Part shown: positions 7,478 to 17,143 of the stretch, in pieces
Numbering within the stretch: the first letter of the stretch is position 1
How the letters are laid out: every line of letters starts with the position of its first letter
NCBI GenBank assembly: GCA_030372985.1
Contig: JAUCQB010000174.1
Location: 1-57,225 of the forward strand
Direction: 5' to 3'
Length of the DNA stretch: 57,225 nucleotides
Origin: Phycisphaerae bacterium
GTDB taxonomy: Bacteria; Planctomycetota; Phycisphaerae; UBA1845; PWPN01
Notes under the pieces: generated by a model
Database searches by the model: none
Seen by the model: only the letters and a program-made list of their open reading frames with translations
What the model was told of the DNA's origin: nothing
Translations under genes and position numbers: made by a program

Positions 7478-8911
7478 TTACGTCCGCTTGCGTTTTCCCG
7501 TCTTCCGGCTGGGCAGGATATCGTCGACAGGGCGGGCAATCAAATCATAACCCTCCGAGGCTTCGCAGCGAACCTGAATAAACCGGCCGGGCCGGACTCT
7601 GTCGGACAGGACGTAGGTAACCGCATCGACGTCCGGCGCCTGACCCGCATGGCGGGCGATGTAGCGGCCCCTGGCGGCCTTCTCATCCACCAGGACTTCG
7701 AGCACCTGGCCTTTGAGGGCGGCGGCCTGGGCGAAGGCGATCTCCTGCTGGGTTTTCATGATTGCCTCAACACGTTGCTGTCTGATCTCCTCCGGGAGCT
7801 GTCCTTTCAGCCGGCCGGCTGGAGTGTCCGGCTCCTGAGAATAGGCGAACACCCCCACGGCCGCGAAACGCATCTGCCTGACAAACTGGAGCAACTCGTC
7901 GAATTCCTCTTCGGTCTCACCTGGAAAGCCCGCGATGAGCGTTGTGCGGATGGCGACACCTGGGACGCGGCGGCGAAGCTTGTCGAGAAGGGCCTCTGTT
8001 TGAGCTCGCGTCACCTGGCGGCGCATGGTTTTGAGGATGCGATCGTTGATGTGCTGCAGAGGCAAATCCACATACTTGACCACCTTACCGCAGTCCGCGA
8101 TGGCCTCGATCATGCCGTCGGTGAAAGCCGTCGGGTAGGCATAGAGCAGGCGAATCCACCGCAATCCGTCGAGTTGATCGAGTTGCCGGAGCAGCCCGGC
8201 CAGGCCGGGACGGTAGTCGATGTCCTTTCCATAGGCCGTGGTGTCCTGACCGATGATGTTGAGTTCCGCCGCGCCGTCGGCGATCAGCTCCCGGGCCTCG
8301 GCAAGCACCGCTTGCGGCGGCTTCGATCGCATCGGGCCACGGATGGCCGGGATCGTGCAGAAGGTACACTTCTGGTCGCAGCCCTCCCCGATTCGCAAGT
8401 AGGCATAGTGATGGGGCGTCAGCCGCAGGCGAGCGGTGTCCAACGCGACGTGTGGGTGGTAATCGCCCATGTAAAGATCAGCTTGACGGCGACGGTCGGC
8501 CCTGGCACGCGACCGGCGATGGGACTGTCGAGCAACCGGTGCCGTATCCGTCGTTGGGGTTAAGATCGCATCCGGTACGTCATCCCGGCGGTGGACGCCG
8601 ACCAGGGCGTCGACCTCGGGAAAGGCGTCCAGCAAGGCCCGCCCGTCGCGCTGGACCAGGCAGCCGACGACCACGAGGCGGCGGCAACGTCCGGACCGTT
8701 TGTAGCGCAGCATCTCGGCGATCACCTTATGGGCTTCGGACCGTGCGGCCTGGAGGAAGCCGCAGGTGTTGATCACAATGACGTCGGCGTCGACCGGGTC
8801 GGCGGCGATGACGGCCCCGCGTTCCGCCAATTGGCCGAGGATCTTCTCGGAATCCACCAGGTTCTTCACGCATCCCAGCGAGACGAAAGCAACTGTTGTT
8901 CGGTCAGCCAC
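7478..8911 (-). CDS. rimO: Ribosomal protein S12 methylthiotransferase
   Basis: Radical-SAM enzyme that methylthiolates an aspartate of ribosomal protein S12. The N-terminal UPF0004 domain carries the three cluster cysteines C14 (SLGCVKN), C50 (VINTCGF) and C84 (VVGCL). The radical-SAM domain has the CxxxCxxC triad at 178, 182 and 185 (GCDQKCTFC), and the C-terminal TRAM domain covers the last 70 or so residues. YLRIGEGCDQKC followed by IPAIRG and the TTLIAGFPGET loop favour RimO over the related tRNA enzyme MiaB. Length of 477 residues is somewhat above average because of a basic insert around residues 120-148 (HRRSRARADRRR). Confidence 0.92.
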   Translation of the reverse strand: MADRTTVAFVSLGCVKNLVDSEKILGQLAERGAVIAADPVDADVIVINTCGFLQAARSEAHKVIAEMLRYKRSGRCRRLVVVGCLVQRDGRALLDAFPEVDALVGVHRRDDVPDAILTPTTDTAPVARQSHRRSRARADRRRQADLYMGDYHPHVALDTARLRLTPHHYAYLRIGEGCDQKCTFCTIPAIRGPMRSKPPQAVLAEARELIADGAAELNIIGQDTTAYGKDIDYRPGLAGLLRQLDQLDGLRWIRLLYAYPTAFTDGMIEAIADCGKVVKYVDLPLQHINDRILKTMRRQVTRAQTEALLDKLRRRVPGVAIRTTLIAGFPGETEEEFDELLQFVRQMRFAAVGVFAYSQEPDTPAGRLKGQLPEEIRQQRVEAIMKTQQEIAFAQAAALKGQVLEVLVDEKAARGRYIARHAGQAPDVDAVTYVLSDRVRPGRFIQVRCEASEGYDLIARPVDDILPSRKTGKRKRT

Positions 8912-9310
8912 AAATGGCCCTCAGGCAAGAATGCGATCAGCGCTCGTTCGACATCTGAATCGATCTTGACAGCATATCCGTCAAGCGGCTCATGGAAAAG
9001 GCCGAGGCCCGCGGATCCGGTGATTTCGGCGATGGCGGCGCCCAGATACCCCGGCGGTTGGTCGTGGTCTCCGGGGCTTGCGGGCTGTGGGCAGGGCCTG
9101 TTAACATGATCGTACCCGAGGCACCCCCCAAAGCCCGTCCGGTTCACCCCGGCTGGACGGCACGGCCTCGGGTTTTTGTTGCGCCGATGTGCCTGATGTG
9201 TCCTCATCCGGGCGCGGCAACGGCGTGGTTCCTGTTCGCCATGGCTTGGGCAAAACGCCGCTCAGCATGCTGGCACTCGACGGCTGATGACGGCCTGATA
9301 GAATGCTCCC
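8912..9310. other. Intergenic region with a structured element
   Basis: 399 bases between the divergent rimO and DUF547 genes. It contains the hairpin with T-run at 9114-9180 (separate entry). A minus-strand frame from about 9080 to 8866 reads PPGYLGAAIAEITG and continues to HEPLDGYAVKIDSDVERAL, with good codon use, but it has no start or ribosome site and overlaps the rimO start. It may be a gene remnant. Confidence 0.5.
9114..9180 (+). terminator. Two-tier hairpin with T-run, free-standing
   Basis: ACCCGAGGC (9114-9122) pairs with GCCTCGGGT (9165-9173) and is followed directly by TTTTTGTT. Inside it CGTCC pairs with GGACG, giving a branched stem. It has the form of an intrinsic terminator on the plus strand, yet no plus-strand gene lies upstream; the next plus gene starts about 160 bases later. 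It could end a small RNA or act as an attenuator for the DUF547 gene. Confidence 0.5.
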
Positions 9311-9337
9311 ATGATACTCCTTGGAGCGGTTTCAGTC

Positions 9338-10198
9338 ATGAGGTGGTCCAGAGTACATGTGTTTGGCGGGTGGGTTGCCGGTATTCTGCTGGTCTTGGTT
9401 GCCGGCTGCACGCAACCGGACATCCGTCCGGAAACGAGCCTGCTGGAGCGGCCCTATCGGTACTCGGACCGGGACTGGGCCCGCGTGTTGCAGGCCCATG
9501 TGCGCAGTGGCCTTGTTGACTATGCCGGGCTTGCATCACACCCCGAGGATCTGGACCGCTACTATGCGCTGATCAGTGTGACCGGTCCTGGCAGCACGCC
9601 GGATCAGTTTCCCACTCGTGCGGCGGCGACGGCTTACTGGATCAACGCCTTCAACGCGATGGTGCTGAAGGTTGTGTTGCAGCACTACCCCGCAAGATCC
9701 GTATACGACCTGGCTTTGCCGCGTCTGGAAACGGAATACACCTTCCGCGCCGACCGGAGGATCGTCACGCTGGCGGAAGTTGAGCAGGAAATGCTGCGAA
9801 CCAGCGACAACGACGTGCGGACGTTGTTTGCGACCAGTCGGGCGGCACTGGGCACGCCGCTTCTGGGGCAGGAGCCGATCCGTGCGGAGACGCTCGAGCG
9901 CCAGTTGGCGACTGCAGCGGCGAGGGCCCTCGATGACCCGCGCATCTTGCTGATCGATGCCGCGACGCACTCGGTTTTCGTATGGCAACTGATCCTGAAG
10001 CGGCAAAGGGATTTCGAGGATTACTGGCGGAGCCGCAGGCGGGCATCGACGGGCAGGCTGCTCGATTCACTGATTGATATGGCCTCGCCGAAGCGAAGAC
10101 AGGGCTTGCAGGCCGCGGCCGGCTACGCGTTCCGCGCCATCCAATTCGATCGCACGTTGAACAGTACGCACCAGCCTCGGTTGCGGGTGGTCCCATGA
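9338..10198 (+). CDS. DUF547 domain lipoprotein
   Basis: 286 residues from the ATG at 9338 (MRWSRVHVFGGWVAG), with GGAG upstream; an in-frame ATG at 9311 is possible. The N-terminus is a type II signal peptide ending LVLVAGC, so the protein is expected to be lipid-anchored in a membrane facing the periplasm. The body shows the DUF547 pattern: VDYAGLASHPEDLDRYY, AYWINAFNAMVLKVVL, LLIDAATHSV. The WINAYNA-like segment is diagnostic. Function of the family is unknown. A TAGAAT box at about 9299-9304 is a candidate minus-10 element. It lies 24 bases before the M20 peptidase gene and probably shares its transcript. Confidence 0.82.
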   Translation: MRWSRVHVFGGWVAGILLVLVAGCTQPDIRPETSLLERPYRYSDRDWARVLQAHVRSGLVDYAGLASHPEDLDRYYALISVTGPGSTPDQFPTRAAATAYWINAFNAMVLKVVLQHYPARSVYDLALPRLETEYTFRADRRIVTLAEVEQEMLRTSDNDVRTLFATSRAALGTPLLGQEPIRAETLERQLATAAARALDDPRILLIDAATHSVFVWQLILKRQRDFEDYWRSRRRASTGRLLDSLIDMASPKRRQGLQAAAGYAFRAIQFDRTLNSTHQPRLRVVP

Positions 10199-10222
10199 CA
10201 AGAAAGCCCTGGAGACCGGTCC

Positions 10223-11917
10223 ATGCGAAAGCCTGATCCGGCGGCTGTCAGTTTTGTGAACCGGTTGGCCGGCAGCGATGGCTATGCGACGTACCTGCGT
10301 GATACGTTGGTGAGTTTGTGTGCGGTGAACACGGCGCCAGACGCGGATCTGGCCGCTACCGCCGCCCGTGAGCAGGAGCTGTTTGACCTGATCCAGCGGG
10401 AGGTCGAAGGCCTGTGCGGCGGTAAGGGGCTCGTGGAGCGTCCACCGATCAACCCGGCGCTTGGGGCCGATCCGGCGTACACGCCGCCGGGATATGCGGC
10501 CGATCGGGCGGGGCGGGTGCCGCCGGCCGAGCAGGTCTACGCCGGCCGGACGAATCTCCTGGTCATGGTCGGCGGGAGTGCCGCCGACACCCGTCGGCCG
10601 GTGGTCCAGCATGCCCATGTGGACGTTGTCCCGTTGTGGACGCCCCCGCGAGTTGAGGACAACCGTATCATTGGACGCGGAGCCTGCGACAACAAGGCCC
10701 AGGTGGCGGTGCTTTTGGCGCAGATACGCCTGTTGGACGAGCTGCAGCGGCATCTGGGCCGCCAGGCTCGATGCGGTCGTGTGTATCAGTTCGCCATTGA
10801 CGAAGAGATCGGTGGCAACGGCTCGTTGTCGCTGGCCATGGACCCGCGTTTTGCCGGGTCGCCGATAATCGTGCACGAGTGTACAGAGCTTGTTCCCTAC
10901 TGTGCTCACCGAGGGTGTGTGTACTACCGGTGCAGGTTGTCGACTGGCGGGGGAGCAGCCTTCGGCATGTTCCCGCATGTTGTCACGGCCTTGGATGAGG
11001 AGGGACGTCGATTCCAGGAGGAAACCCAGCACCCGCTGTTTGGAGTCGAGCATGTCCAGGCCAATCCAGGCATGCTGGGAGGCTATGGCACCACACCAGG
11101 TTCTGTCTGCGATCATGTGGCCGTGCTGCTGACTCTAGGATCGCCATCAAGTCCGCAAGAGGCCGCAACGAAGGTCGAGCGATGCCTGGCCGAGTCGATC
11201 AGGGGTTATTGTAGCCTTCACGGGGACAAGACAGGCGATCGTGACGCCGCGACCGGCCGGCCCAGGCTTGAACGGCATTTCTCGGTTGAGTGTGTCTCCC
11301 GCTCAGGTCCGCCGGAGCTTCGCGTTGACGTTTTCGGCATCGGCGGGCATATGGGTGCGTTGTCCGAATGCGACAACGCCATCACCAAGGCGGCGTACAT
11401 GCTCCGCAGCGTCCTGGACTCCTCGGATAAGCTCTTTCAGGATGCGATCATTCGCCCAGGCGATTCGGATAGGGCGGCGGGGGACGAGATCGTTCTTGAG
11501 GGTGGGCAAGGTTTCACGCCTTGTCATCGCATGGAAGACGTGAAAACTCGTCTGCTGGCCGCAGCCCGGCGGGGTGTGCGGGAATACTGCGAAGCTCGCG
11601 GTCTCCGGTTTGATGAAACCATGATCGAGATGAGCTTCGACCGTCTGCACAACGACGCGTATGCGGCCGACCCGAGTATTGAACCGATGCAGGCCCTGTT
11701 GGCCGCGCGGAAGGCGGTCGGGCTGCCGGCGGTCCAGGTTGTCGGCTGGCAAACCAGTTGCGACGCCCGCCTGTACCATGCCCGCGGCTGCCCGGTGGCC
11801 GTCTTCGGCGCCGGCCGTCTGGATGTCGCCCACAGCGACCACGAGTACGTTGATATCGCCGAAATGCAGCAGGCCCTGGCGATCAGCACGCTGGCAGTGT
11901 GGGCGATGATCGCGTAG
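10223..11917 (+). CDS. M20/M25/M40-family zinc metallopeptidase
   Basis: 564-residue amidohydrolase of the dipeptidase/deacylase clan. Zinc ligands and catalytic residues are visible: HAHVDVVP at about 130-137, GRGACDNK (bridging Asp at about 156), the Glu pair of DEEIGGNG at 193-200, and a C-terminal HSDHEYV. A long insert between about 260 and 460 (including HMGALSECDNAIT) would be the dimerisation or lid domain. Family members cleave dipeptides or N-acyl amino acids; the substrate cannot be told from sequence. No signal peptide, so it is cytoplasmic. It ends only 28 bases from the convergent ankyrin gene. Confidence 0.87.
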   Translation: MRKPDPAAVSFVNRLAGSDGYATYLRDTLVSLCAVNTAPDADLAATAAREQELFDLIQREVEGLCGGKGLVERPPINPALGADPAYTPPGYAADRAGRVPPAEQVYAGRTNLLVMVGGSAADTRRPVVQHAHVDVVPLWTPPRVEDNRIIGRGACDNKAQVAVLLAQIRLLDELQRHLGRQARCGRVYQFAIDEEIGGNGSLSLAMDPRFAGSPIIVHECTELVPYCAHRGCVYYRCRLSTGGGAAFGMFPHVVTALDEEGRRFQEETQHPLFGVEHVQANPGMLGGYGTTPGSVCDHVAVLLTLGSPSSPQEAATKVERCLAESIRGYCSLHGDKTGDRDAATGRPRLERHFSVECVSRSGPPELRVDVFGIGGHMGALSECDNAITKAAYMLRSVLDSSDKLFQDAIIRPGDSDRAAGDEIVLEGGQGFTPCHRMEDVKTRLLAAARRGVREYCEARGLRFDETMIEMSFDRLHNDAYAADPSIEPMQALLAARKAVGLPAVQVVGWQTSCDARLYHARGCPVAVFGAGRLDVAHSDHEYVDIAEMQQALAISTLAVWAMIA

Positions 11918-11945
11918 GTCGGGCTCGGCCCGACGCTTGCCTCCT

Positions 11946-13781
11946 TCAGATCGCAACATAATCCAGCCGCTCGATGTCGTCGGGGCCGAAGCCCTCAAGC
12001 GTCAGCTCGATGGGTTTGCCGGTCGCGGGCCATTCGTCGATGAAAAACGGGATGAACGCGTCCAGCTCCTTGACGCAGGTGTCCACGAAGTCGAGGTCCT
12101 GTTTGATTCTCGCCACGTCGATCTTGCGCAGGCTGGAGGCGAAGGTTCTGTCTTTGGCGATGCTGATGTTGGGCAGGCCGGAGAAGTCGAGCCCGTATTG
12201 CTTGGCGAACTGTTCTACAACCGCGGAGCGGTCGCCGTAGTAGGAAGCGCTGCCGGAGTCGAAAAGTTCGACGAGTTTTCCTTGGTCGAACAGCGCGTAC
12301 TGCGTGACGCCGCCGGTGTCGCTGTTGGCGACGTACAACCCGCGGGAGCCCAGCGTCTTCGAGATTGCCTCCGCGTCGCTGACCCGCGGCCAGTGGGCGT
12401 ACGGTGACCTGAGCTTCATGGTGGCCGTCCAGGGCTGGTCGACGAGCTTCCAGAGGGCGTAGCACCGGGCAGTGAGCTTGACCTTCTTCCCTAGTGCATC
12501 CTGCTCCCACACGGCCGCCTTCCGGAGGGCGGCGAACTCGCGGGCGACCGCTTCGACGGGCCCCGCGATCAGCACGACCGCGTCATTGGTGTCGAACGTC
12601 GTCACACCGCGCATTTTTGCGGCCGCGGACGGCTTGGCCTTTCCGCCGGTACGCTGCTTGTGCAACTGCAGCAGATACTCCACCAGCTTTGACCGCCGCG
12701 ACTCCTTGGCGTATGCCAGGGCGGTGCCGTCCTTGTATTCCTTCGGCGCATAGTCGAGGTCCGCGCCGGCCTCCACCAGCATTTTCACCACATCCAGCTT
12801 TCCCGAGTTCACGGCGGCGATCAGCGGGCTTTCGCCGTCCGATCTGGCGCCGGCCGGAAGGTTCACATCCGCGCCATGCTCGAGCAGGTACTTCACCGCC
12901 CTGGCCCGTCCATCCGAGGCGGCGCAGCAGAGCGGGGTACGGTGCATCGAGTCCTTCGCGTTGGCGTCGACCCCCTCCTGCTCGATCTTCTTCTTCATCT
13001 CGGCGAGGTCCCCTCGGGCGGCGGCACTGCACAGGAGCAGCGCGTCGAGGTTCTTGACCTTGCTTCCGCCGGCGGCGACGAGAATGTCGAGGATTGCCGT
13101 GCTGCCGGTCATGGCCGCGTATTCGAGCGGAGAGTAATTGGTGACGGTGTCGTACTTCTGTTTCTTAGGGACGAGATTCGGATCGGCGCCTCGCTTCAAC
13201 AACTCGGCGACGGCGTCCACGTGGTTGTGCTGAACGGCATTGAGCAACGGCGTCTCGTGCGAGTTGTTGGGGCGGTTCGGGTTGGCGCCGCCGTCGAGCA
13301 GCGCACGGATCAGCTCGACGTGACCCCAGCCGGCGGCGACGACCAGCGGCGTGTCCGGGAAACCTTCCTCCAGGTCGGCCTCGCCCTCGGCCAGCACGCG
13401 GATCATCTCCGGCTTGCGGGCAAAGACCGCGGCCCAGACAGCCGTCTCCATCTGGTCGTCATTCGGCGGGATCTGGTTGGGGCTGAGGCCTTGGGCCAGC
13501 AGGCGTTTGACCGCCGGGATATCGCCTTTTCGTGAGGCCTCGACAAGCTCCGCCACCCCGGGGTCGGTCTTCTTGGCTTCCTCGGCCATTCTGCTGACGC
13601 GGACGAGCGGGTGATCCGCGAGGGCTTCGACCAGCTTGGCCATTTCGGGATCGGTTTCTTTGGCCTCCTCGACAATCCGGCTGAGCGGGGCGAATGGGTG
13701 ACCCACCTGAGGCTCTTTCTTCTCCTTCGCGGGCCGTTTCTTCCCTTCCGGCTTCGCGCGATCCGGACGCTTCTTTGACAT
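11946..13781 (-). CDS. Ankyrin-repeat protein with unassigned C-terminal domain
   Basis: 611 residues from the ATG at 13781 (MSKKRPDRAKPEGKK), with AGGAG seven bases upstream. The lysine-rich start is followed by a short internal duplication (SRIVEEAKETDP, SRMAEEAKKTDP) and then about eight ankyrin repeats (for example TPLVVAAGWGHVELIRALLDGGANPN) to about residue 380. The last 220 residues, from about TTFDTNDAVVLIAGP to FGPDDIERLDYVAI, are not ankyrin and match no family I can name. They are rich in aromatic residues and acidic at the end. No signal peptide is visible. It lies 57 bases downstream of a larger ankyrin gene on the same strand. Confidence 0.85.
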   Translation of the reverse strand: MSKKRPDRAKPEGKKRPAKEKKEPQVGHPFAPLSRIVEEAKETDPEMAKLVEALADHPLVRVSRMAEEAKKTDPGVAELVEASRKGDIPAVKRLLAQGLSPNQIPPNDDQMETAVWAAVFARKPEMIRVLAEGEADLEEGFPDTPLVVAAGWGHVELIRALLDGGANPNRPNNSHETPLLNAVQHNHVDAVAELLKRGADPNLVPKKQKYDTVTNYSPLEYAAMTGSTAILDILVAAGGSKVKNLDALLLCSAAARGDLAEMKKKIEQEGVDANAKDSMHRTPLCCAASDGRARAVKYLLEHGADVNLPAGARSDGESPLIAAVNSGKLDVVKMLVEAGADLDYAPKEYKDGTALAYAKESRRSKLVEYLLQLHKQRTGGKAKPSAAAKMRGVTTFDTNDAVVLIAGPVEAVAREFAALRKAAVWEQDALGKKVKLTARCYALWKLVDQPWTATMKLRSPYAHWPRVSDAEAISKTLGSRGLYVANSDTGGVTQYALFDQGKLVELFDSGSASYYGDRSAVVEQFAKQYGLDFSGLPNISIAKDRTFASSLRKIDVARIKQDLDFVDTCVKELDAFIPFFIDEWPATGKPIELTLEGFGPDDIERLDYVAI

Positions 13782-13838
13782 CGGTGTGCTCCTCACCAAG
13801 AGCTGGCAGGTTGTTGACCTGCCTTGCAGGATCTCGCC

Positions 13839-16800
13839 TTAACGTTTCTTCTTTGCAGCTTTCTCGCGCTCTGCGGCGGCGCGCAGCATCTCAAGCAGCG
13901 GCTTGCACTTCGATTCCTCGGCCAGCGAGAGCGGGGTGACACCGAAAACGCTGATCGTCGCCCGGGCCCCGGCGTCGAGCAGGATCTTGGCCACGGCCAG
14001 GTACCGCTCCTGACTGGCCTTGTCCACTTCGCGGCGCTGGAACTTTTCGGCAATGCTGACGAGTACCGGGAACTGCTTGGACGCGGATTTCACGACAGCG
14101 GCGCCAGCCTTGATCAGGGCTTCGACCGCCTCCGGACGGCCCGCTCTCGCAGCCGCCTCCAGCGGTTCGTCCTGGGTGAGCGGGTCTGCCTTGTTGGCGT
14201 CGGCCCCGTCCGAGAGCAGCTTGCGAATGGCCTTCGCGTCGCCGCGTTTGCAGGCATCGACCAGGAGCGTCTGCTCCTTGTCGCTGGCGGGCGCGCCGGC
14301 GTCCCACAGCAACTTGACGACTTCGATGTGCCCGGCTTTGCCCGCGATCTCGACGGCCGTGACCTTGCTGCCCCCGCGGCCGGGCTCCTTGGCGACCGTC
14401 TTGACGTCCGCACCCTTCTCGATGAGCACTTTCGCCACGTCGAGATGCCCGAAATGGCAGGCCCCCATGAGGGGGGTGATGTCGCCATTGCCGCGATTAA
14501 CCTTGGCCCGAGCCTCGATGAGCGTGCGGACGGTCTTCGCGTCGTTCAGCTTCGCGGCAGCCATGAGCGGGGTGAAGCCGTTATGCCAGGACACGTACAG
14601 GGGCAGGTCCGTGCGTCCTGCGCCCAGCGCCTTGCGCGTGTCGAAGCGCTTGCCGCATTTGGGGCACTGACGCGGATTGACCATCGCGATAGAAGGCGTT
14701 TTGCACTTCGGGCAGGGCACCTCGATGCCACCCCAGACCGTATCGGCCTCACCGTCACGGCCGATGGCTTTGTTGGGATCGGCCCCGGCCTGGAGCAGAT
14801 AGGCGACGACCTCCGGGCGGCGGCGCGAGACGGCCATGTACAGCGGGGTGCGTTCCTCTTCATCCACGGCATCGGGCGAGGTACCGGATTCGATCAGCCT
14901 GCGTACGGTGGCCAAGTCGCCTTCGCCCGCGGCGACGGTGAGTTGCCCGCCGCCCGCGGACAAGAGGCCCAACTCACTGAGGAGTTGGCGCAAGGCCCGC
15001 GCGTCCGAATCGTCCCGGCTCAGATCACGATCCGCCAGGGCCACGGCGCTTCGGCCATATTGATCGACCGCATGAACATCGGCCCCGTGCTCCGCGAGCA
15101 GACGCATCATCCGGCGATGCGGCTCGTCCCTGCCTATCGCGGCCAGGAACGGCGTCGTGCCATGGCTGCCCTTTGTGGCGACGTTCACCTCCGCGCCGGC
15201 CGCAAGCAGACGCTCCACCATGGGTAGTTGGCACGCCTTTGCCGCCTCCCAGAGTGGGGTCTGGCCGTAGGCGTCTTTCGCATTGACGTACGCGCCGGCT
15301 TTCAGCAGGTACTCAACCATCTGCAGGTTTCCTCCGCTCGCGGCCGCCTGCAGCACGGTACGCTCTCCGATACCCGGCAGGTCGACCCCGACGCCCGCCT
15401 TCATCAACTCCTTCAACACCTCCAGATGGCCCGCCTGCGCCGCTTTGTGGCTCGCTGTGTCGGCATACTCATCGCCCACGTCCGGCTTGACGCCGGCCTT
15501 GAGCAGCTTGCGGACCATGTCAAGATCGCCGCGGCCCGCCGCCCAAAGGAATCGAAGCTCCGGTGTTCCGAACTGCTCCGAACGCCAGGGCCTCTCGGCC
15601 GATTCGGTGTCCTGTGTGACGCCTCGCAGCAGGTTCGCCGCTTCCTCCCAGTTGCCGTCGAGAGCGTGCCACAGTGCGTTGTGGCCCTGGTCGTCCTTCG
15701 CATTCGCGTCCGCGCCCGCATCCAGGAGTACCTGAAGGATTTCGACCCCTTCGTCGTCGGACGCAGCCATGACCGGCGTGACGCCCCTGACGTCCCGCGC
15801 ATTCACGTCCGCTCCCGCTTTGAGCAGGACGCGGACGATGTCGGCATCGCCGAACATGATCGCGAGGTGAAGCGGCGAGTACTCTTCGCCGGGGCGGTTC
15901 GGATCGGCTCCGGCCTTCAGCAGCACGCGAACCACCTCCGGCCAGCCTTCATGATGGCACCGAGCGCAGGCCAGGCAGAGGACTGTATTGCCATCCGCGT
16001 TGGCCGCGTTCGGGTCCGCGCCCTCGGCGAGCAGTTGCTGAATCCGGCGGACGTTCGGGTCGAAAGACTCAAAGGCTTTCAAGAGGGGTGACGGTCCGGC
16101 CTTCCTGTTCGCTGCCTTGGCCGGTTCCGGCTTGGCCTTCGCAGGCTGGGGCTTCTTCTCCGGTTGCTCGCGCAGGAGATGCGCCCGGCGCGCGATCGAC
16201 GCTTGCTCTTCCTTGGAAGCGAACCGCTTGAGGAACTCGACCACTTTCGCACGCCGGTTGGCCATCGCGATATCCAGAGCGGTTCGCCCGTCGCTGTCCA
16301 CCGCTTTCGGATCGGCGTCGGCCGCGATGAGCATCTTCACGACGTCCAAGTGCCCACCCGCCGCGGCAGCCATGAGCGGCGTGATGCCTTGCTCTTCACT
16401 TCGTTCCACGTCCGCGCCGGCCGCCAGCAAGAGCTTGACGACCTGCGCGTGCCCGCTCCCCGCAGCGCCGCACAACGGGACAGCCAGCCCACCGAAGTTG
16501 ACATCCGCACCAGCCTTGAGCAGTTCTTTTGCCATCGCCGAGCGGCCCAACGCCGCCGCCTTGCTGAGGGCCGTCTCGTCTTCAAACTCATCGACGTCGG
16601 CCCCTTCAGCAATCAGCTCGCGCAGCCGCTTCATGTCGCCTGCTTTGACTGCAGCAAGCATCGCTGCGGACGGGTCTCCTGCGATACCCCGCGCAGATAC
16701 GGAGTGGGACTCGACATGCCCTTTAAGGCGGGGCCAACTGGCGAAGCCGTATTCGCGGGCGATGGCGAGTTGGGCTTCGGCTAGGGTTGTGAACTCGCGC

Positions 16801-16889
16801 TGCTTGACGCGACGTTTGGCTTCGTCTTTCAGGATCCGAAGGTTCGGATGGTCGGGAAGCGTGCGGGAAGGTCGGTCGGACTTGGCCAT
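13839..16889 (-). CDS. Large ankyrin-repeat protein with internal zinc ribbon
   Basis: 1016 residues starting MAKSDRPSRTLPDHPNLRIL; the ATG at 16889 has AAAGGAG seven bases upstream. Residues about 10-60 (DEAKRRVKQREF, AIAREYGFASWPRLKGH) form the short helical domain often placed before bacterial ankyrin arrays. About twenty-five ankyrin repeats follow, in two or more blocks. At about residues 725-748 a CPKC...CPKCGKRF zinc ribbon interrupts the array. The C-terminus is lysine-rich (EKAAKKKR). Ankyrin arrays bind proteins; the partner is unknown. The tandem arrangement with the second ankyrin gene suggests duplication and joint expression. Confidence 0.9.
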   Translation of the reverse strand: MAKSDRPSRTLPDHPNLRILKDEAKRRVKQREFTTLAEAQLAIAREYGFASWPRLKGHVESHSVSARGIAGDPSAAMLAAVKAGDMKRLRELIAEGADVDEFEDETALSKAAALGRSAMAKELLKAGADVNFGGLAVPLCGAAGSGHAQVVKLLLAAGADVERSEEQGITPLMAAAAGGHLDVVKMLIAADADPKAVDSDGRTALDIAMANRRAKVVEFLKRFASKEEQASIARRAHLLREQPEKKPQPAKAKPEPAKAANRKAGPSPLLKAFESFDPNVRRIQQLLAEGADPNAANADGNTVLCLACARCHHEGWPEVVRVLLKAGADPNRPGEEYSPLHLAIMFGDADIVRVLLKAGADVNARDVRGVTPVMAASDDEGVEILQVLLDAGADANAKDDQGHNALWHALDGNWEEAANLLRGVTQDTESAERPWRSEQFGTPELRFLWAAGRGDLDMVRKLLKAGVKPDVGDEYADTASHKAAQAGHLEVLKELMKAGVGVDLPGIGERTVLQAAASGGNLQMVEYLLKAGAYVNAKDAYGQTPLWEAAKACQLPMVERLLAAGAEVNVATKGSHGTTPFLAAIGRDEPHRRMMRLLAEHGADVHAVDQYGRSAVALADRDLSRDDSDARALRQLLSELGLLSAGGGQLTVAAGEGDLATVRRLIESGTSPDAVDEEERTPLYMAVSRRRPEVVAYLLQAGADPNKAIGRDGEADTVWGGIEVPCPKCKTPSIAMVNPRQCPKCGKRFDTRKALGAGRTDLPLYVSWHNGFTPLMAAAKLNDAKTVRTLIEARAKVNRGNGDITPLMGACHFGHLDVAKVLIEKGADVKTVAKEPGRGGSKVTAVEIAGKAGHIEVVKLLWDAGAPASDKEQTLLVDACKRGDAKAIRKLLSDGADANKADPLTQDEPLEAAARAGRPEAVEALIKAGAAVVKSASKQFPVLVSIAEKFQRREVDKASQERYLAVAKILLDAGARATISVFGVTPLSLAEESKCKPLLEMLRAAAEREKAAKKKR

Positions 16890-17143
16890 GACGAAACTCC
16901 TTTCGCAAAGCGCCCGGCGTCCGCACCATGGGCCGAAAAGGAATTCATCACGTTGTACGGACCGGACAATCAGGTGGGCTTGAAGCCCTTCCCGCGGACG
17001 GGGTGCGCCCTGGACGCAAAGGAAAGCCTACCGAAATTCCGCCCCAGAGGCAAGGTCGGTGCGGCTATGAGGGCGCGTTGTCGCGCCTCTATGGGCCGCT
17101 CTCGGTCATACGCCGCTCTTCGGTCCGGCGTGCAGAGCACGCC

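Noticed and set aside
6805..7539. Upstream extension of the pgpA frame to 7539
   Set aside because: The extension lies antisense-in-frame over pgsA on the same strand in another frame, has no domain, and PgpA has its natural start at 6804 overlapping the pgsA stop.
8866..9207. Minus-strand frame before rimO as a gene
   Set aside because: Part of it has coding-like composition, but there is no start or ribosome site, it runs 46 bases into rimO, and its upstream part is the hairpin element.
13824..16091. Long plus-strand open frames (467 and 287 codons) opposite the ankyrin genes
   Set aside because: They are the antisense of a repetitive GC-rich gene; their composition is arginine/aspartate-rich and repeats follow the ankyrin period. 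The minus strand has ribosome sites and clear domains.
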